The translations under genes were made by a program, and so were the position numbers. From NCBI GenBank assembly GCA_965197415.1, contig OZ240207.1, positions 1,488,001 through 1,552,000 on the forward strand: a DNA stretch of 64,000 bases, read 5' to 3'. Positions 23,146 through 32,267 of this stretch are shown here, one piece after another (positions within the stretch are counted from its first letter, which is position 1; every line of letters starts with the position of its first letter). Below the pieces are notes generated by a model, which saw only the letters and a list, made by a program, of their open reading frames with translations, searched no databases and was not told where the DNA came from. The stretch is from DAOUJI01 sp965197415. GTDB taxonomy: Bacteria > Chloroflexota > Dehalococcoidia > Lucifugimonadales > JAGWBF01.

Positions 23146-24519
23146 CTAAACGCCGAGGGCTTCTCGGACTGCTCTAAAGAGGGATTCCTCTTCCTCCAGG
23201 AAAACCGTGCGGGGGTCCAAGACAACCCGGTTTTCTTCTATGCGTGCCAAAACTGGCGTCGAATGGCTCCGCAACCGGTCCACAACTCCTTGTGGGCCGC
23301 CCAGCATCTGGGTTTCCAGGGCGACCACCCACGTGCCCAGCGTCTCCCCGGGCAGGCTGCCTCCTCCGATGGTGGAGAGGCTTCGCCTGACTTGGGCTCC
23401 CCGTCCCATGATGGTCTGCCAGTGGTAGGCCCGGTCCTCGATCTCCCCTGCCGATGCGGCGATCATTCTCCAAACCGGCACCTTTTCCTCGGCTTCTCCC
23501 TTAATATAGTGAAGAAGCGTGGCCACCAGGGCCGCCAAGCTCAGCTTGTCGATGCGCACCGCCCTGGCCAGCGGGTGCCGTTCCAGGCGCGTTATCAACT
23601 CCCTGGTTCCCACAACGATTCCGCACTGGGGGCCGCCCATAAGCTTGTCCCCGGAGAAGAAGACCAGCTTGGCGCCAGCCGAAATAGCTTCCTGCGGCGT
23701 GGGTTCGTGGGCAAGACCGTAGTCCTGGGTGTTTAGGAAGCAGCCGCTGCCTATGTCGTGAAGCACCGGAACTCCATGCCGTGCCCCGACCTGGACCAAC
23801 TCTGTCGTGTCCGGAGAGTGGGTAAAGCCCTCCACTCGGAAGTTGCTGGCGTGGACTTTTAGCAGGGCGGCGGTGTTCTCGGTGATGGCAGCGCTGTAGT
23901 CGGCAGCATAGGTCCGGTTGGTCGTTCCAACTTCCACCAGGGTTGCCCCGCTTTGGCGGAGAACATCCGGTATGCGGAACCCACCCCCGATTTCCACCTC
24001 TTCCCCTCGGGAGACGATAACCTCTTTGCCCGTTGCCAGGGCCGACAACCCCAGGAGGACGGCTGAGGCGTTGTTGTTGACGACGATGGCCGCCTCCGCC
24101 CCGGTAAGGTGCCTGAGAAGATGCTGAACGTGGGCTTGTCTGCTGCCCCTCCGTCCGTCGTCCAGGTTTAGCTCCAAATTAGAGTAGCCTTCCGACGCTT
24201 GGAGGACAGCCTCCATAGACTCCAGGCTAAGGGGAGCCCTGCCCAGATTAGTGTGGATTATGACCCCAGTGGCGTTGATTACTGGGACGGGGTTGACCTT
24301 CCCTAGCCTCTCCACCCTGGCCGCCACCTGTTCGGTGATTCTCTCTGGGGTGATGGGCTGTCCTCTGTTGCCGTCGACCTCGCTTATGGACTTGCGGACC
24401 CGGTCAATCTCCTCCCGCACCAGTGTGGTCAGCCACTCTCTGGAGTACTCGCTGTTCAACGCCCGGATGGAACGGGTGGAAAGGATGCTTTCAACGCTGG
24501 GCAGGTCGCGGTACTGCAT
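23146..24519 (-). CDS. selA: L-seryl-tRNA(Sec) selenium transferase SelA
   Basis: SelA converts seryl-tRNA(Sec) to selenocysteyl-tRNA(Sec) using selenophosphate and PLP. The 457-residue length is typical. Family landmarks include NATGVIIHTNLGRAPLS, the Asn-rich VVNNNASAVLLGLSALA segment, VSRGEEVEIGGGFRIPDV, and the PLP-binding Lys292 in SGDKLMGGPQ. All key positions appear intact. selB, selC and selD are not in this window. Its presence fits a selenoprotein gene at 60654. Confidence 0.96.
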   Translation of the reverse strand: MQYRDLPSVESILSTRSIRALNSEYSREWLTTLVREEIDRVRKSISEVDGNRGQPITPERITEQVAARVERLGKVNPVPVINATGVIIHTNLGRAPLSLESMEAVLQASEGYSNLELNLDDGRRGSRQAHVQHLLRHLTGAEAAIVVNNNASAVLLGLSALATGKEVIVSRGEEVEIGGGFRIPDVLRQSGATLVEVGTTNRTYAADYSAAITENTAALLKVHASNFRVEGFTHSPDTTELVQVGARHGVPVLHDIGSGCFLNTQDYGLAHEPTPQEAISAGAKLVFFSGDKLMGGPQCGIVVGTRELITRLERHPLARAVRIDKLSLAALVATLLHYIKGEAEEKVPVWRMIAASAGEIEDRAYHWQTIMGRGAQVRRSLSTIGGGSLPGETLGTWVVALETQMLGGPQGVVDRLRSHSTPVLARIEENRVVLDPRTVFLEEEESLFRAVREALGV

Positions 24520-24599
24520 AGGGGATGTCCACCTCTGGGCGGGGTGTTCTCCCTATTCTAACACGGGCCGTCCGTGAACGCCTTGGGCGTGGGACTAAT

Positions 24600-24720
24600 G
24601 TTGGGATAGGACTCCACGTCTTTACGTTCACACTGAGCCGGTCGAATGGTGGTTCGACAAGCTCACCACGAACGGAGAGAACAAAGCTCTGACTATCGAA
24701 AGACCTTGGGCGTAAGGCAG
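24600..24720. repeat. Intergenic repeat with TTCGACAAGCTCACCACGAA core
   Basis: The segment contains CACTGAGCCGGTCGAATGGT followed by GGTTCGACAAGCTCACCACG, a type of intergenic repeat seen in many bacteria. A related but diverged stretch occurs at 57895-57930 (TTTCGACAACCTCAGCGCGA). The repeat is bounded by two GCC(T)TGGGCGT words (near 24581 and 24705). Confidence 0.5.
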
Positions 24721-24740
24721 GCGGCGACAGGGGGCGGAGA

Positions 24741-25205
24741 CTAGGAGTTAGATTGGAGGGCCTCAGGGGAAGGCTCGACTCTGACGCTGTCTCCCACGCG
24801 GAGCTCGCCTCCATTCAGCACCATCGCCAGGATGCCCCGCCTGCCCTGGAGCGTTTCGCGCAGACCGGGGCGTATATCGTCCATGCGGCCGCACGGCTCA
24901 CAGTCGCCGGTGGCCTCCATGGTCACTTCGTCGCCGAAGAAGAAGACCTGGCCCGGGCGGATGCCGCTCAGGTCTACGCCCTCAATGGTGATGTTCTCTT
25001 TGATTTGTCCGGGAGACAGCCCGAGCAGGTCGAGGGTTTCCCTGTCCATTATCAGGACTTGTCTTGCGAAACCCCTCTGGGCGTGTCTGTCCCCCTCGAT
25101 TCCCACGTCGGCAATGGCTGTAGCGGTTTCCGCGGAGGTCATGGGCTGACGCCGTTCTTTGCTAACCTGTATCGCCAGAACTTTTCCTGTTGTGTCTTGG
25201 GCCAA
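24741..25205 (-). CDS. MOSC-domain protein
   Basis: This 154-residue single MOSC domain, related to the C-terminal domain of molybdenum cofactor sulfurases, has the family pattern GIEGDRHAQRGFARQVLIMDRETLD, ENITIEGVDLSGIRPG and a Cys in GDCEPCGRMDDI matching the conserved MOSC cysteine. Such proteins deliver sulfur or handle Moco. Molybdenum-related genes XdhC and MocA occur 6-8 kb away on the other strand. It starts at GTG or ATG near 25205 and is divergent from the enoyl-CoA hydratase gene. Confidence 0.88.
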   Translation of the reverse strand: MAQDTTGKVLAIQVSKERRQPMTSAETATAIADVGIEGDRHAQRGFARQVLIMDRETLDLLGLSPGQIKENITIEGVDLSGIRPGQVFFFGDEVTMEATGDCEPCGRMDDIRPGLRETLQGRRGILAMVLNGGELRVGDSVRVEPSPEALQSNS

Positions 25206-25332
25206 CGTTATCGCCCCCTATCCAATCTACGCCTGCAAGCACCCTCTGGCTAAGACTATCACATTATAGGAACGTGGTGTAGAATTGTCACGGCTAAGGG
25301 CCTTTCTACCATTCCCAGACCGGGAGGAACGC

Positions 25333-26184
25333 ATGGCTGACCAGATGATTAGGGTGGAACGTACGGACGGCGTCCTCGTCATAACCATGGACGACCCGCC
25401 TACGCGCAACTCTCTGGGAGCGGACATGACCGCACAGATCAGGGCCGAGTTGGACCGCTTCGAGCAGGACCCGGACGACCGCGTACTTCTCCTCACCGGC
25501 GCCGACCCCGCCTTCTGCTCCGGCGCCAATGTCCGGCGAATGGACCGGGAAGCCCAGCAGCGCTCGGACGAGCCGCCTGCTGAAAAAACCGAACTTCCCT
25601 GGGGCAAGATGGAGAAGCGGTTCGGGTCCCGTGCTGAATCGGATGAAGCCTGGAGAGTGGGTAACTTCCCCCTCCGCATCCACGATCTGCAGAAGCCGTC
25701 CATCGCCGCAGTAAACGGCTACGCGATGGGCGTCGGCATGGGCATCTCCCTCGCCTGCGACATACGCCTGGCCTCGGAGAATGCGATCTTTTCGGAAGCC
25801 TTCGTTCTCAGAGGGTTAATACCCGGAGACGGAAGCTGCTGGCAACTGCCTCGGCTAATCGGACTGAGCAACACGCTTCTCATACAGTACACAGGAGACA
25901 GGATCGACGGGAACGAAGCCCACCGTTTGGGCATCGCCAGCAAACTTTACCCCCACGACGAGTTGATGCCCGCAGCCATGGAGTTGGCCACGAGGCTCGC
26001 CAACGGCCCGACACAGGCCATGTCCCTGATCAAGTACCTGGTCAGAAAGTCCATGGACGTCAGCCTGGAAGAAAGCCTGGAGATGGGCCACGCCGCCCAG
26101 GACATCGCCAGAAGCACCGATGACCACAAGGAAGCCGTCAGGGCTTTTGTGGAAAAGCGCAAACCCGCCTTCAAAGGCCGGTAA
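25333..26184 (+). CDS. Enoyl-CoA hydratase/isomerase family protein
   Basis: This 283-residue crotonase-fold protein has the oxyanion-hole regions PAFCSGANVRRM and GYAMGVGMGISLACDIRLASENA. The acid/base Glu pair of true hydratases is only partly visible: EAFVLRGLIPGDGSCWQLPRLIG carries Asp/Gly where the catalytic Glu often lies. It may therefore be an isomerase or another crotonase. An insertion at about 75-115 is longer than in classical members. Start ATG 25333 has GGGAGGAA upstream. Confidence 0.88.
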   Translation: MADQMIRVERTDGVLVITMDDPPTRNSLGADMTAQIRAELDRFEQDPDDRVLLLTGADPAFCSGANVRRMDREAQQRSDEPPAEKTELPWGKMEKRFGSRAESDEAWRVGNFPLRIHDLQKPSIAAVNGYAMGVGMGISLACDIRLASENAIFSEAFVLRGLIPGDGSCWQLPRLIGLSNTLLIQYTGDRIDGNEAHRLGIASKLYPHDELMPAAMELATRLANGPTQAMSLIKYLVRKSMDVSLEESLEMGHAAQDIARSTDDHKEAVRAFVEKRKPAFKGR

Positions 26185-26298
26185 GGTCGCGGAGATCACC
26201 CTGGAATCACGGCATCGCCCAGGGCGCAATATGAGGGACAGGGAGCAGGGGAGGCATACAGTCCCTTACGGTATCCGGCTTCATCCCAGACAGCAGTT

Positions 26299-28329
26299 AT
26301 GTTAACCGGTAGTTATAGATACAGTCGGTGGGACGGCTCACAAGACGTCTTCCAGATGGACGCCGATGAGCTTATGGACCATCTGTCCAACGACGTCCTT
26401 GCCGACGGAGACGTATTCCGTGCCCTGAGAGAGCTGATGCGCCGGGGCATGAAGGACCAGTCCGGTAGACAGATGCCCGGCCTGCGGGACCTTCTGGACA
26501 AGCTGAAGGACCGGCGAAAAGAGCAGCTCCAACGGTACAACATGGACTCGGTCATGGACGACATCAAAGAGCGGCTCAAAGATGTCCTGAAGACCGAAAG
26601 GGAAGGAATCGGCAAGCGGCTGGATGAAGCCGCGTCCAAGGCCGGCGACGCCGAAGGCCCCGAGCGGGCCCAGATGGAGCAACTGACCAAGCTGCTGGAA
26701 CAGCGGGCCCAACGCAATCTGGAAAAGCTGGACGCCCTTCCGGACAGCGCCGGGGGCGCCATACGGGAGCTCATGGAGTACGACTTCATGGACCCCGAGG
26801 CCCAGCGGAAGTTCCAGGAACTCTTGGACATGCTCCAGAGCCAAATGGCCCAGAACCTGTCCCAGGACATCCAGCAGCGGCTGAAGGACATGACCCCCGA
26901 CGACATGGCCGCTATGCGCGACATGCTAACCCAGCTGAACCAGATGCTCCAGGACCAGGCAAACGGACAGCAACCCGATTTCGACGGGTTCATGCAACAG
27001 TACGGCCAGATGTTCGGCCCGAACCCGCCCCAAAACCTGGAAGAGTTGATGCAGCACATGCTGCAACAGATGGCCCAGATGCAATCGATGATGGACAGCA
27101 TGTCTCCGGAGGCGCGACGTGAGCTTGAGGAGGCCCTGAGTTCGGTCCTCGACCCGGAAACCCAGAGCCAGATGGCACAGTTGGCCTCGCTGATGGAACA
27201 GCTGATGCCCATGGACGAGCTGAGACGCCAGTATCCCTTCCTGGGAGACGAGAGCCTGACCCTGGACCAGGCCATGGAGTTGATGTCGGACCTCCAGAGC
27301 ATGGACGAGCTGGAACGGGCCATAAGGCAGACCATGAGGTCGGGCAACCCGGACGACTTGGACCCGCAGCAGTTGGAAGAGCAACTGGGTGAAGAGGCCC
27401 GCAAGGCCTGGGAACAGCTCCAGAAGCTGATGGACCAGCTTAAGGAAGCGGGCTACATCACCGACGGCGCACGGCCCGACCTGACGGCCAAAGCCATCCG
27501 GCGCATCGGCCAAAGGGCGCTGAAAGAGGTCTTCGTCAATCTGAAGAAGGACCGCATGGGCAACCATGAGCTTGACAACCGGGGCGGAGGCGGAGACACC
27601 ATCACCGAGACCAAGACCTACGAGTTCGGCGACCCCTTCCAGCTAGACCTGAACACCACCGTGAAGAACGCCATCACCCGGACGGGTCCGGACCTGCCCG
27701 TGAAGCTGACTCCTCAAGACTTCGAGATATACCGCAACGAGCACATGACCAGGGCCGCCACCGTGGTGTTGCTCGACCAGAGCCGGTCTATGGGGCTTTT
27801 CGGCAGTTTCCACGCCGCCAAGAAGGTCGCTATGGCCCTGTTCGCGCTCATACACAGCCAGTTCCCTAGGGACAACCTCTACGTGGTGGGGTTCTCCGAC
27901 TACGCCGTCGAAATCAAGGAAGATGAGCTCGCCAAGTCCAACTGGAACTCCTGGGTCTCAGGCACCAACATCCACCACGCCCTGATGCTCTCCCGGAAAC
28001 TCCTGTCCAAGGAAAAGGGCGGCTCCCGCCAGATACTTCTCATCACCGACGGGGAACCCACGGCCTACCTGGAGGGCAACCAGTCCCTGTTCAGCTACCC
28101 TCCCAGCTACAAGACCATCATGGAAACCCTGAAGGAAGCCCGGAAGTGCACCCAGGAAGGCATCGTCATTAACACCTTCATGCTGGAGAACAACTACCAG
28201 CTGATGGACTTTGTGGATAGGATGACGCGCATCAACCGGGGCAGGGCCTTCTACAGCGCACCCGACAAGCTGGGCGAGTTCGTCCTAGTGGACTACGTCA
28301 ACAACCGCAAGAAGATGGTCTCCCGATAG
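26299..28329 (+). CDS. VWA-domain protein with long Met/Gln-rich helical region
   Basis: This 676-residue protein has two parts. Residues 1-430 are highly charged and predicted helical, with a striking Met/Gln-rich core (about 170-300: repeats of QM, MQQ, DM) consistent with long coiled coils. The C-terminal part is a von Willebrand A domain with the MIDAS motif DQSRSMG (from about residue 492), a later FSDYA strand and LITDGEPTAY. No signal peptide is present, so it should be cytoplasmic. Such proteins often work with MoxR/BchI-type AAA+ ATPases, but none is adjacent. It starts at ATG 26299 with no obvious ribosome site. Confidence 0.85.
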   Translation: MLTGSYRYSRWDGSQDVFQMDADELMDHLSNDVLADGDVFRALRELMRRGMKDQSGRQMPGLRDLLDKLKDRRKEQLQRYNMDSVMDDIKERLKDVLKTEREGIGKRLDEAASKAGDAEGPERAQMEQLTKLLEQRAQRNLEKLDALPDSAGGAIRELMEYDFMDPEAQRKFQELLDMLQSQMAQNLSQDIQQRLKDMTPDDMAAMRDMLTQLNQMLQDQANGQQPDFDGFMQQYGQMFGPNPPQNLEELMQHMLQQMAQMQSMMDSMSPEARRELEEALSSVLDPETQSQMAQLASLMEQLMPMDELRRQYPFLGDESLTLDQAMELMSDLQSMDELERAIRQTMRSGNPDDLDPQQLEEQLGEEARKAWEQLQKLMDQLKEAGYITDGARPDLTAKAIRRIGQRALKEVFVNLKKDRMGNHELDNRGGGGDTITETKTYEFGDPFQLDLNTTVKNAITRTGPDLPVKLTPQDFEIYRNEHMTRAATVVLLDQSRSMGLFGSFHAAKKVAMALFALIHSQFPRDNLYVVGFSDYAVEIKEDELAKSNWNSWVSGTNIHHALMLSRKLLSKEKGGSRQILLITDGEPTAYLEGNQSLFSYPPSYKTIMETLKEARKCTQEGIVINTFMLENNYQLMDFVDRMTRINRGRAFYSAPDKLGEFVLVDYVNNRKKMVSR

Positions 28330-28417
28330 CCGTCACACATAAATTCAAACATATCCAATAGGTTCGACCGCCGTTTCACTCCCCTGGTTGTATAATGGAG
28401 ACACCGGGAGGAAGTGA

Positions 28418-29035
28418 ATGGGTGGATTTGAGGCCGAGCTTACCAACCTTACAACCGGAGAGAAGTTATGGATTCCCCCTGACGGACTAGTTTGTTTTAC
28501 ACCTCCTTTCACACCGGTCATATTTAACGACCCGACGGGAATAAGAGCCAAAGGCGTGCGACACAGAACCAATTGGTATGAGCAGGAAATCGAGGGCCTA
28601 GGAACGTGCGGGAAAAGAGCTTCAGCCTATTATCGAGCGTTGATTTACGGAGCATTCGTTAAATCCTCAGAACGATATGGCGCGGGACACCAATATAGAG
28701 TAGCGAGAGAACGATTCAAGAAAGCGTGGTGTAAGATCGCTCCTATAGATCAGCTCATGATCTATGCCGTGACCCATGGGGACAAGGTAGGTGTTCGCTC
28801 CGTCACTGGAATCTTGGGGTACAAACTGCCAACCGATCCAGAGGACTTCCTAGCAGCGATCGACGAGCACGCGTACTTATATGACAGGCCATTCCTAGGG
28901 CCCGCCGGGGAATTTTTTCTCAAATGCCCTATTGGCACATCTCAGGTCGATGTAACGAGTTTAATACGCCATTTCATAGGAAAATGCGAGCCTCACAATC
29001 AGGGACGAAGTAGGAGAGCAAGTCGGTACGATTGA
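28418..29035 (+). CDS. Hypothetical protein of a restriction-modification island
   Basis: This 205-residue protein starts at ATG 28418 with a strong GGGAGGAAG. I do not recognise the family. It begins with a beta-rich stretch (FEAELTNLTTGEKLWIPPDG), continues into basic helices (ERYGAGHQYRVARERFKKAW) and ends in a Lys/Arg-rich tail. Codon use and lower GC differ from the flanking VWA gene, and a methyltransferase follows 107 bp downstream on the same strand. It may be an accessory factor or an unrelated passenger. Confidence 0.65.
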   Translation: MGGFEAELTNLTTGEKLWIPPDGLVCFTPPFTPVIFNDPTGIRAKGVRHRTNWYEQEIEGLGTCGKRASAYYRALIYGAFVKSSERYGAGHQYRVARERFKKAWCKIAPIDQLMIYAVTHGDKVGVRSVTGILGYKLPTDPEDFLAAIDEHAYLYDRPFLGPAGEFFLKCPIGTSQVDVTSLIRHFIGKCEPHNQGRSRRASRYD

Positions 29036-29106
29036 GTATCCACCAGCGGAGTGAACCGGAGATGTGAAACATAGACAATATCACGGCCGCGCCTGACATT
29101 CTTCCC

Positions 29107-29129
29107 TTGACATACGACGTCTGGACGTC
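29107..29129 (+). promoter_or_regulatory. Candidate operator/promoter of the methyltransferase gene
   Basis: A TTGACA (29107-29112) is followed by two palindromic GACGTC words (29116-29121 and 29124-29129) 2 bp apart, all within 36 bp of the ATG. Paired palindromes overlapping a promoter are typical of repressor or controller-protein sites in restriction-modification systems. The -10 (CACCAT, 29130-29135) is weak. Confidence 0.4.
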
Positions 29130-29141
29130 CACCATGTCCGC

Positions 29142-30323
29142 ATGAGCGAAAGCATTGAGCGATACGCGCCCGGTCGTGTCCGGGATGCGATAATGCAGGC
29201 CCTCAACCACACGTCAGAAGGTCTGTCAGTCAAGCGCATCGCTGAGAGGGTGTCAAAGATAAACGGGCCGACATCCGAGTCATCGATTCGATCGTACCTG
29301 CGGCTGAACACGCCGCACCTGTTCGCCAGAGAAGCTCGTGGAGTTTACCGTCTTACGACGTACGCCGGCGGCATTCAACGGTCACTGGACAGTGATGGTT
29401 CTTGGAGAGAGCCTTTTCAATATGGAAACTCGACAATGTTTCACGCGGATTGCTTCGATTGGCTGGATGCGCGTGACGACTGCTCAATCCACGCAATCGT
29501 CACCGATCCGCCCTTCGGCCTAAACGAATATTCGTCCAAAGAGCAGTCCAAGCTCCGCAACGGTAAAGGAGGGGTCTGGCGGATTCCTCCATCGTTTGAC
29601 GGCTATAGAAGGTCTCCTTTGCCCCGATTCACCACTATGACCGATTCGCAGCGGGCACATCTTGGGGAGTTTTTCCATGTATGGGGATGCCTTCTGATGC
29701 CCAAAGTCGTGCCTGGAGCACACGTCATTGTCGCGTCCAACCCGTTGCTCTCTCACATAGTCAGCGCCGCCTTGGCCGACGCCGGGTTCGAGAAGCGGGG
29801 AGAAATCATCAGGCTGGTCATGACTATGCGCGGAGGCGACAGGCCCAAAGCAGCCCACGAGGAATTTGAGGACGTGAGCGTCATGCCAAGGTCGATGTGG
29901 GAACCGTGGGTGGTGTTCCGCAAGCCGGTCGAAGGAAGGGTGCAGGACAATCTGCGCAAGTGGAAAACGGGCGGGTTCCGACGACCTTCAGGAGACAGGC
30001 CTTTCGGTGACGTAATCAGGTCAACTCCCACGCCAGAGAACGAAAGGCGAATCGCCCCTCACCCCAGCTTGAAACCCCAAGCCTTTCTGAGGCAGCTTGT
30101 CAGGGGAGCGCTTCCTCTGGGAGAAGGCGTGGTGGTTGACCCCTTCGCCGGGGCTGGGACCACTCTGGCCGCGGCAGAAGCGGTTGGATATGACTCCATC
30201 GGAATCGAGAAGGACCCGCATTACTTCGGCATGGCCGCGTCCGCCGTCCCCCGTTTGGCCAAGCTTCCCCACGCCAAATCCGGCGCTAGACCTTATACAA
30301 CCAATTCTCCCGAAGTTTCTTAA
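29142..30323 (+). CDS. DNA methyltransferase (N4/N6 amino type)
   Basis: This 393-residue DNA-amino methyltransferase has the catalytic motif IV DPPF (122-125), and the AdoMet-binding motif I DPFAGAGTT (333-341) follows it, so the order is that of the beta class. A winged-helix-like N-terminus (about 1-75: VRDAIMQALNHTSEGLSVKR...) precedes the catalytic region and may help DNA recognition. It overlaps a convergent gene with a PD-(D/E)XK nuclease motif by 38 bp, so the pair probably forms a type II restriction-modification system. The recognition sequence cannot be read. Confidence 0.9.
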   Translation: MSESIERYAPGRVRDAIMQALNHTSEGLSVKRIAERVSKINGPTSESSIRSYLRLNTPHLFAREARGVYRLTTYAGGIQRSLDSDGSWREPFQYGNSTMFHADCFDWLDARDDCSIHAIVTDPPFGLNEYSSKEQSKLRNGKGGVWRIPPSFDGYRRSPLPRFTTMTDSQRAHLGEFFHVWGCLLMPKVVPGAHVIVASNPLLSHIVSAALADAGFEKRGEIIRLVMTMRGGDRPKAAHEEFEDVSVMPRSMWEPWVVFRKPVEGRVQDNLRKWKTGGFRRPSGDRPFGDVIRSTPTPENERRIAPHPSLKPQAFLRQLVRGALPLGEGVVVDPFAGAGTTLAAAEAVGYDSIGIEKDPHYFGMAASAVPRLAKLPHAKSGARPYTTNSPEVS

Positions 30324-30888
30324 TGCCTTCGCTGTGCAGAGTGGCCGTTCTAGTCCCCAGTTCACCTCGCTCGTTTCGCCTGAAGTCGTCCGTGGTTACC
30401 TGCCTTAAGTAGACCTCCGTGAAAATCAACGGCTGTCGATTCATAGCGGGCTCAGTATCGTTGTCCACACGGTACACGAACACGCACATCCACTGGTCCC
30501 GGGCTCCATGCGTGTCCACGGCTCCGCCGGCCTTTTTCGTGGTCTTGATTTCTATCCCCTCATCACCTGACTTCACAGCGTTGTCCGCATATAGACCACG
30601 CACAACCAAGTCAGGGTGCCCATTGAAATACCGGTTCTCCGTCAGAACTCTAGAATGCTTGGCCAAGCTGCCCGTCAACATGTCCGATAAAACACCAGAC
30701 AGTATTGCTGGGCGCAACATGTCGTCTAGCCGCTCAAGTCCCTTAGCTACCAGATTAGAATTGACATCGTAAAAGAAGTCGTACACGTCTTGCATCGCGG
30801 AATCAAAGTCCATGATTCGGAGCTCGTAGGGCAGGATGGCAGAGGAATTAAACCCGGACTTATCGACTGCGTTTCTAGTTATTGGCAT
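30286..30888 (-). CDS. Putative type II restriction endonuclease (PD-(D/E)XK)
   Basis: This 200-residue protein carries a PD-(D/E)XK-like active site: Pro92-Asp93 in NGHPDLVVRG, then Glu113-Ile-Lys115 in EGIEIKTTKK, with the 20-residue gap expected for the core fold. The segment RDQWMCVFVYRVD after it fits the next strand. I recognise no closer family. Its position, convergent with and overlapping a DNA methyltransferase, supports restriction activity. Base composition is AT-richer than the surrounding genes. Confidence 0.72.
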   Translation of the reverse strand: MPITRNAVDKSGFNSSAILPYELRIMDFDSAMQDVYDFFYDVNSNLVAKGLERLDDMLRPAILSGVLSDMLTGSLAKHSRVLTENRYFNGHPDLVVRGLYADNAVKSGDEGIEIKTTKKAGGAVDTHGARDQWMCVFVYRVDNDTEPAMNRQPLIFTEVYLRQVTTDDFRRNERGELGTRTATLHSEGIKKLRENWLYKV

Positions 30889-31127
30889 TGCAAAAGTTTC
30901 CTATGCGGTTTCCGATTCTACAACTTCCGTGCGTACAATGGTACACTAAGGTTTTCTGACAGTCGGCTGTACCTCATCCCCAACCCTAAATACGACGAAG
31001 ACAGAACCTGTTCGAGTCCAGCGTTTGACCGGAGTGAATGGAAGGGGAGCCGGATATTTGGTATCCTTTCTATAGAGCGGTGGGCTATAGGGCATCGTCC
31101 CTTACACGCCCCAATTGAGAGAAGCGG

Positions 31128-32264
31128 ATGAGAGAAACGGTAGAAGAAGCTGCAAGGTTGCTGGAGCAGGGTGAACCCTGCGTCATGGCCACGGTGGTGA
31201 GGACCAAAGGCTCCACGCCCCAGAAACCCGGTGCACAGCTGCTCGTGCGCAAGGACGGCTCAGGCATTGGAACTCTGGGCGGCGGCTGCGTTGAAGGAGA
31301 CATCTGGTACGCGGCCAAGGAAATGCTGCGCAAGGGCGACGGCCCCGAGTACAAGGACTACCTTCTCAACGAGGACATCGCGGCCAGGGACGGACTGGTC
31401 TGCGGCGGTTCTATGTACTTCTTCCTGGAGCCTCTAAGAGGCGGGGAGGACTTCCTGCCCTACGCCAGGGAGATGATGAAGGCCTACGAGACCGGGCGCC
31501 CCGTCAGCGTCGCCATAGTGGTCAGGTCCGATTCAGGCCGCGGGGACATGGGAGCCCGGCTGATGCTGCGAGACGACGGCTCCACGCAAGGCAGCCTGGG
31601 CGACGAAGAACTGGACAGTATGGCCCTTGAAGCAGCACGGCAAGTGGCCGACTTGGGAAACAACAAAGACATCATGACCCACGACGGGGTTGAGATATTC
31701 GTCGAGGGAATCACCACTCCTCCCACCCTCGTGTTGGTGGGCGGCGGCCATGTGGCCAGAGCCACCTACAATCTGGCCGTACTGCTGGGCTACAGAATAT
31801 ACGTGGTGGACGACAGAGAGGAATTCTCCAACTCGGAGCGGTTCCCGGACGCAGCCGGAACGTTCAAAGTCCCGGACTACGGCCACAGCTTCGAAGACGT
31901 GCCGATAAACGCCAACACCTTCATCGTCGTGGCGACTAGAGGCCACTGGTTCGACGACGTAGCCCTGGAAGCGGCTGTCAAGACGCCCGCCAAATACATC
32001 GGCCTGCTGGGGAGCAGGCGCAAGACCATAATGATCTATCAGCGGCTGGTCCAACTGGGCATGTCGCCCGAAAGACTCAAGGCGGTGCACGCTCCCGTCG
32101 GCCTAGACATAGGCGCCAGGACTCCGGAGGAGTTGGCCGTGAGCATCATGTCCGAAATCATCATGTTCCGCCACGACGGCAAAGGTGGTCCCATGAAGAT
32201 GGAGGAACGGTACTTTGACCGGGCTGTGGGCAAGGCCCTGGCGGGCCAGGCAGCCTCAGACTGA
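31128..32264 (+). CDS. XdhC/CoxI-family protein
   Basis: This 378-residue XdhC-like maturation factor for molybdenum hydroxylases binds Moco and supports sulfuration of the cofactor. The N-terminal part has VVRTKGSTPQKPGAQLLV and GTLGGGCVEGDIW. The C-terminal Rossmann part has LVLVGGGHVARA and YIGLLGSRRK. It starts at ATG 31128 and is followed 4 bp later by a MocA-like gene. No molybdenum hydroxylase structural gene is in the window, so the client enzyme is elsewhere. Confidence 0.93.
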   Translation: MRETVEEAARLLEQGEPCVMATVVRTKGSTPQKPGAQLLVRKDGSGIGTLGGGCVEGDIWYAAKEMLRKGDGPEYKDYLLNEDIAARDGLVCGGSMYFFLEPLRGGEDFLPYAREMMKAYETGRPVSVAIVVRSDSGRGDMGARLMLRDDGSTQGSLGDEELDSMALEAARQVADLGNNKDIMTHDGVEIFVEGITTPPTLVLVGGGHVARATYNLAVLLGYRIYVVDDREEFSNSERFPDAAGTFKVPDYGHSFEDVPINANTFIVVATRGHWFDDVALEAAVKTPAKYIGLLGSRRKTIMIYQRLVQLGMSPERLKAVHAPVGLDIGARTPEELAVSIMSEIIMFRHDGKGGPMKMEERYFDRAVGKALAGQAASD

Positions 32265-32267
32265 CCC

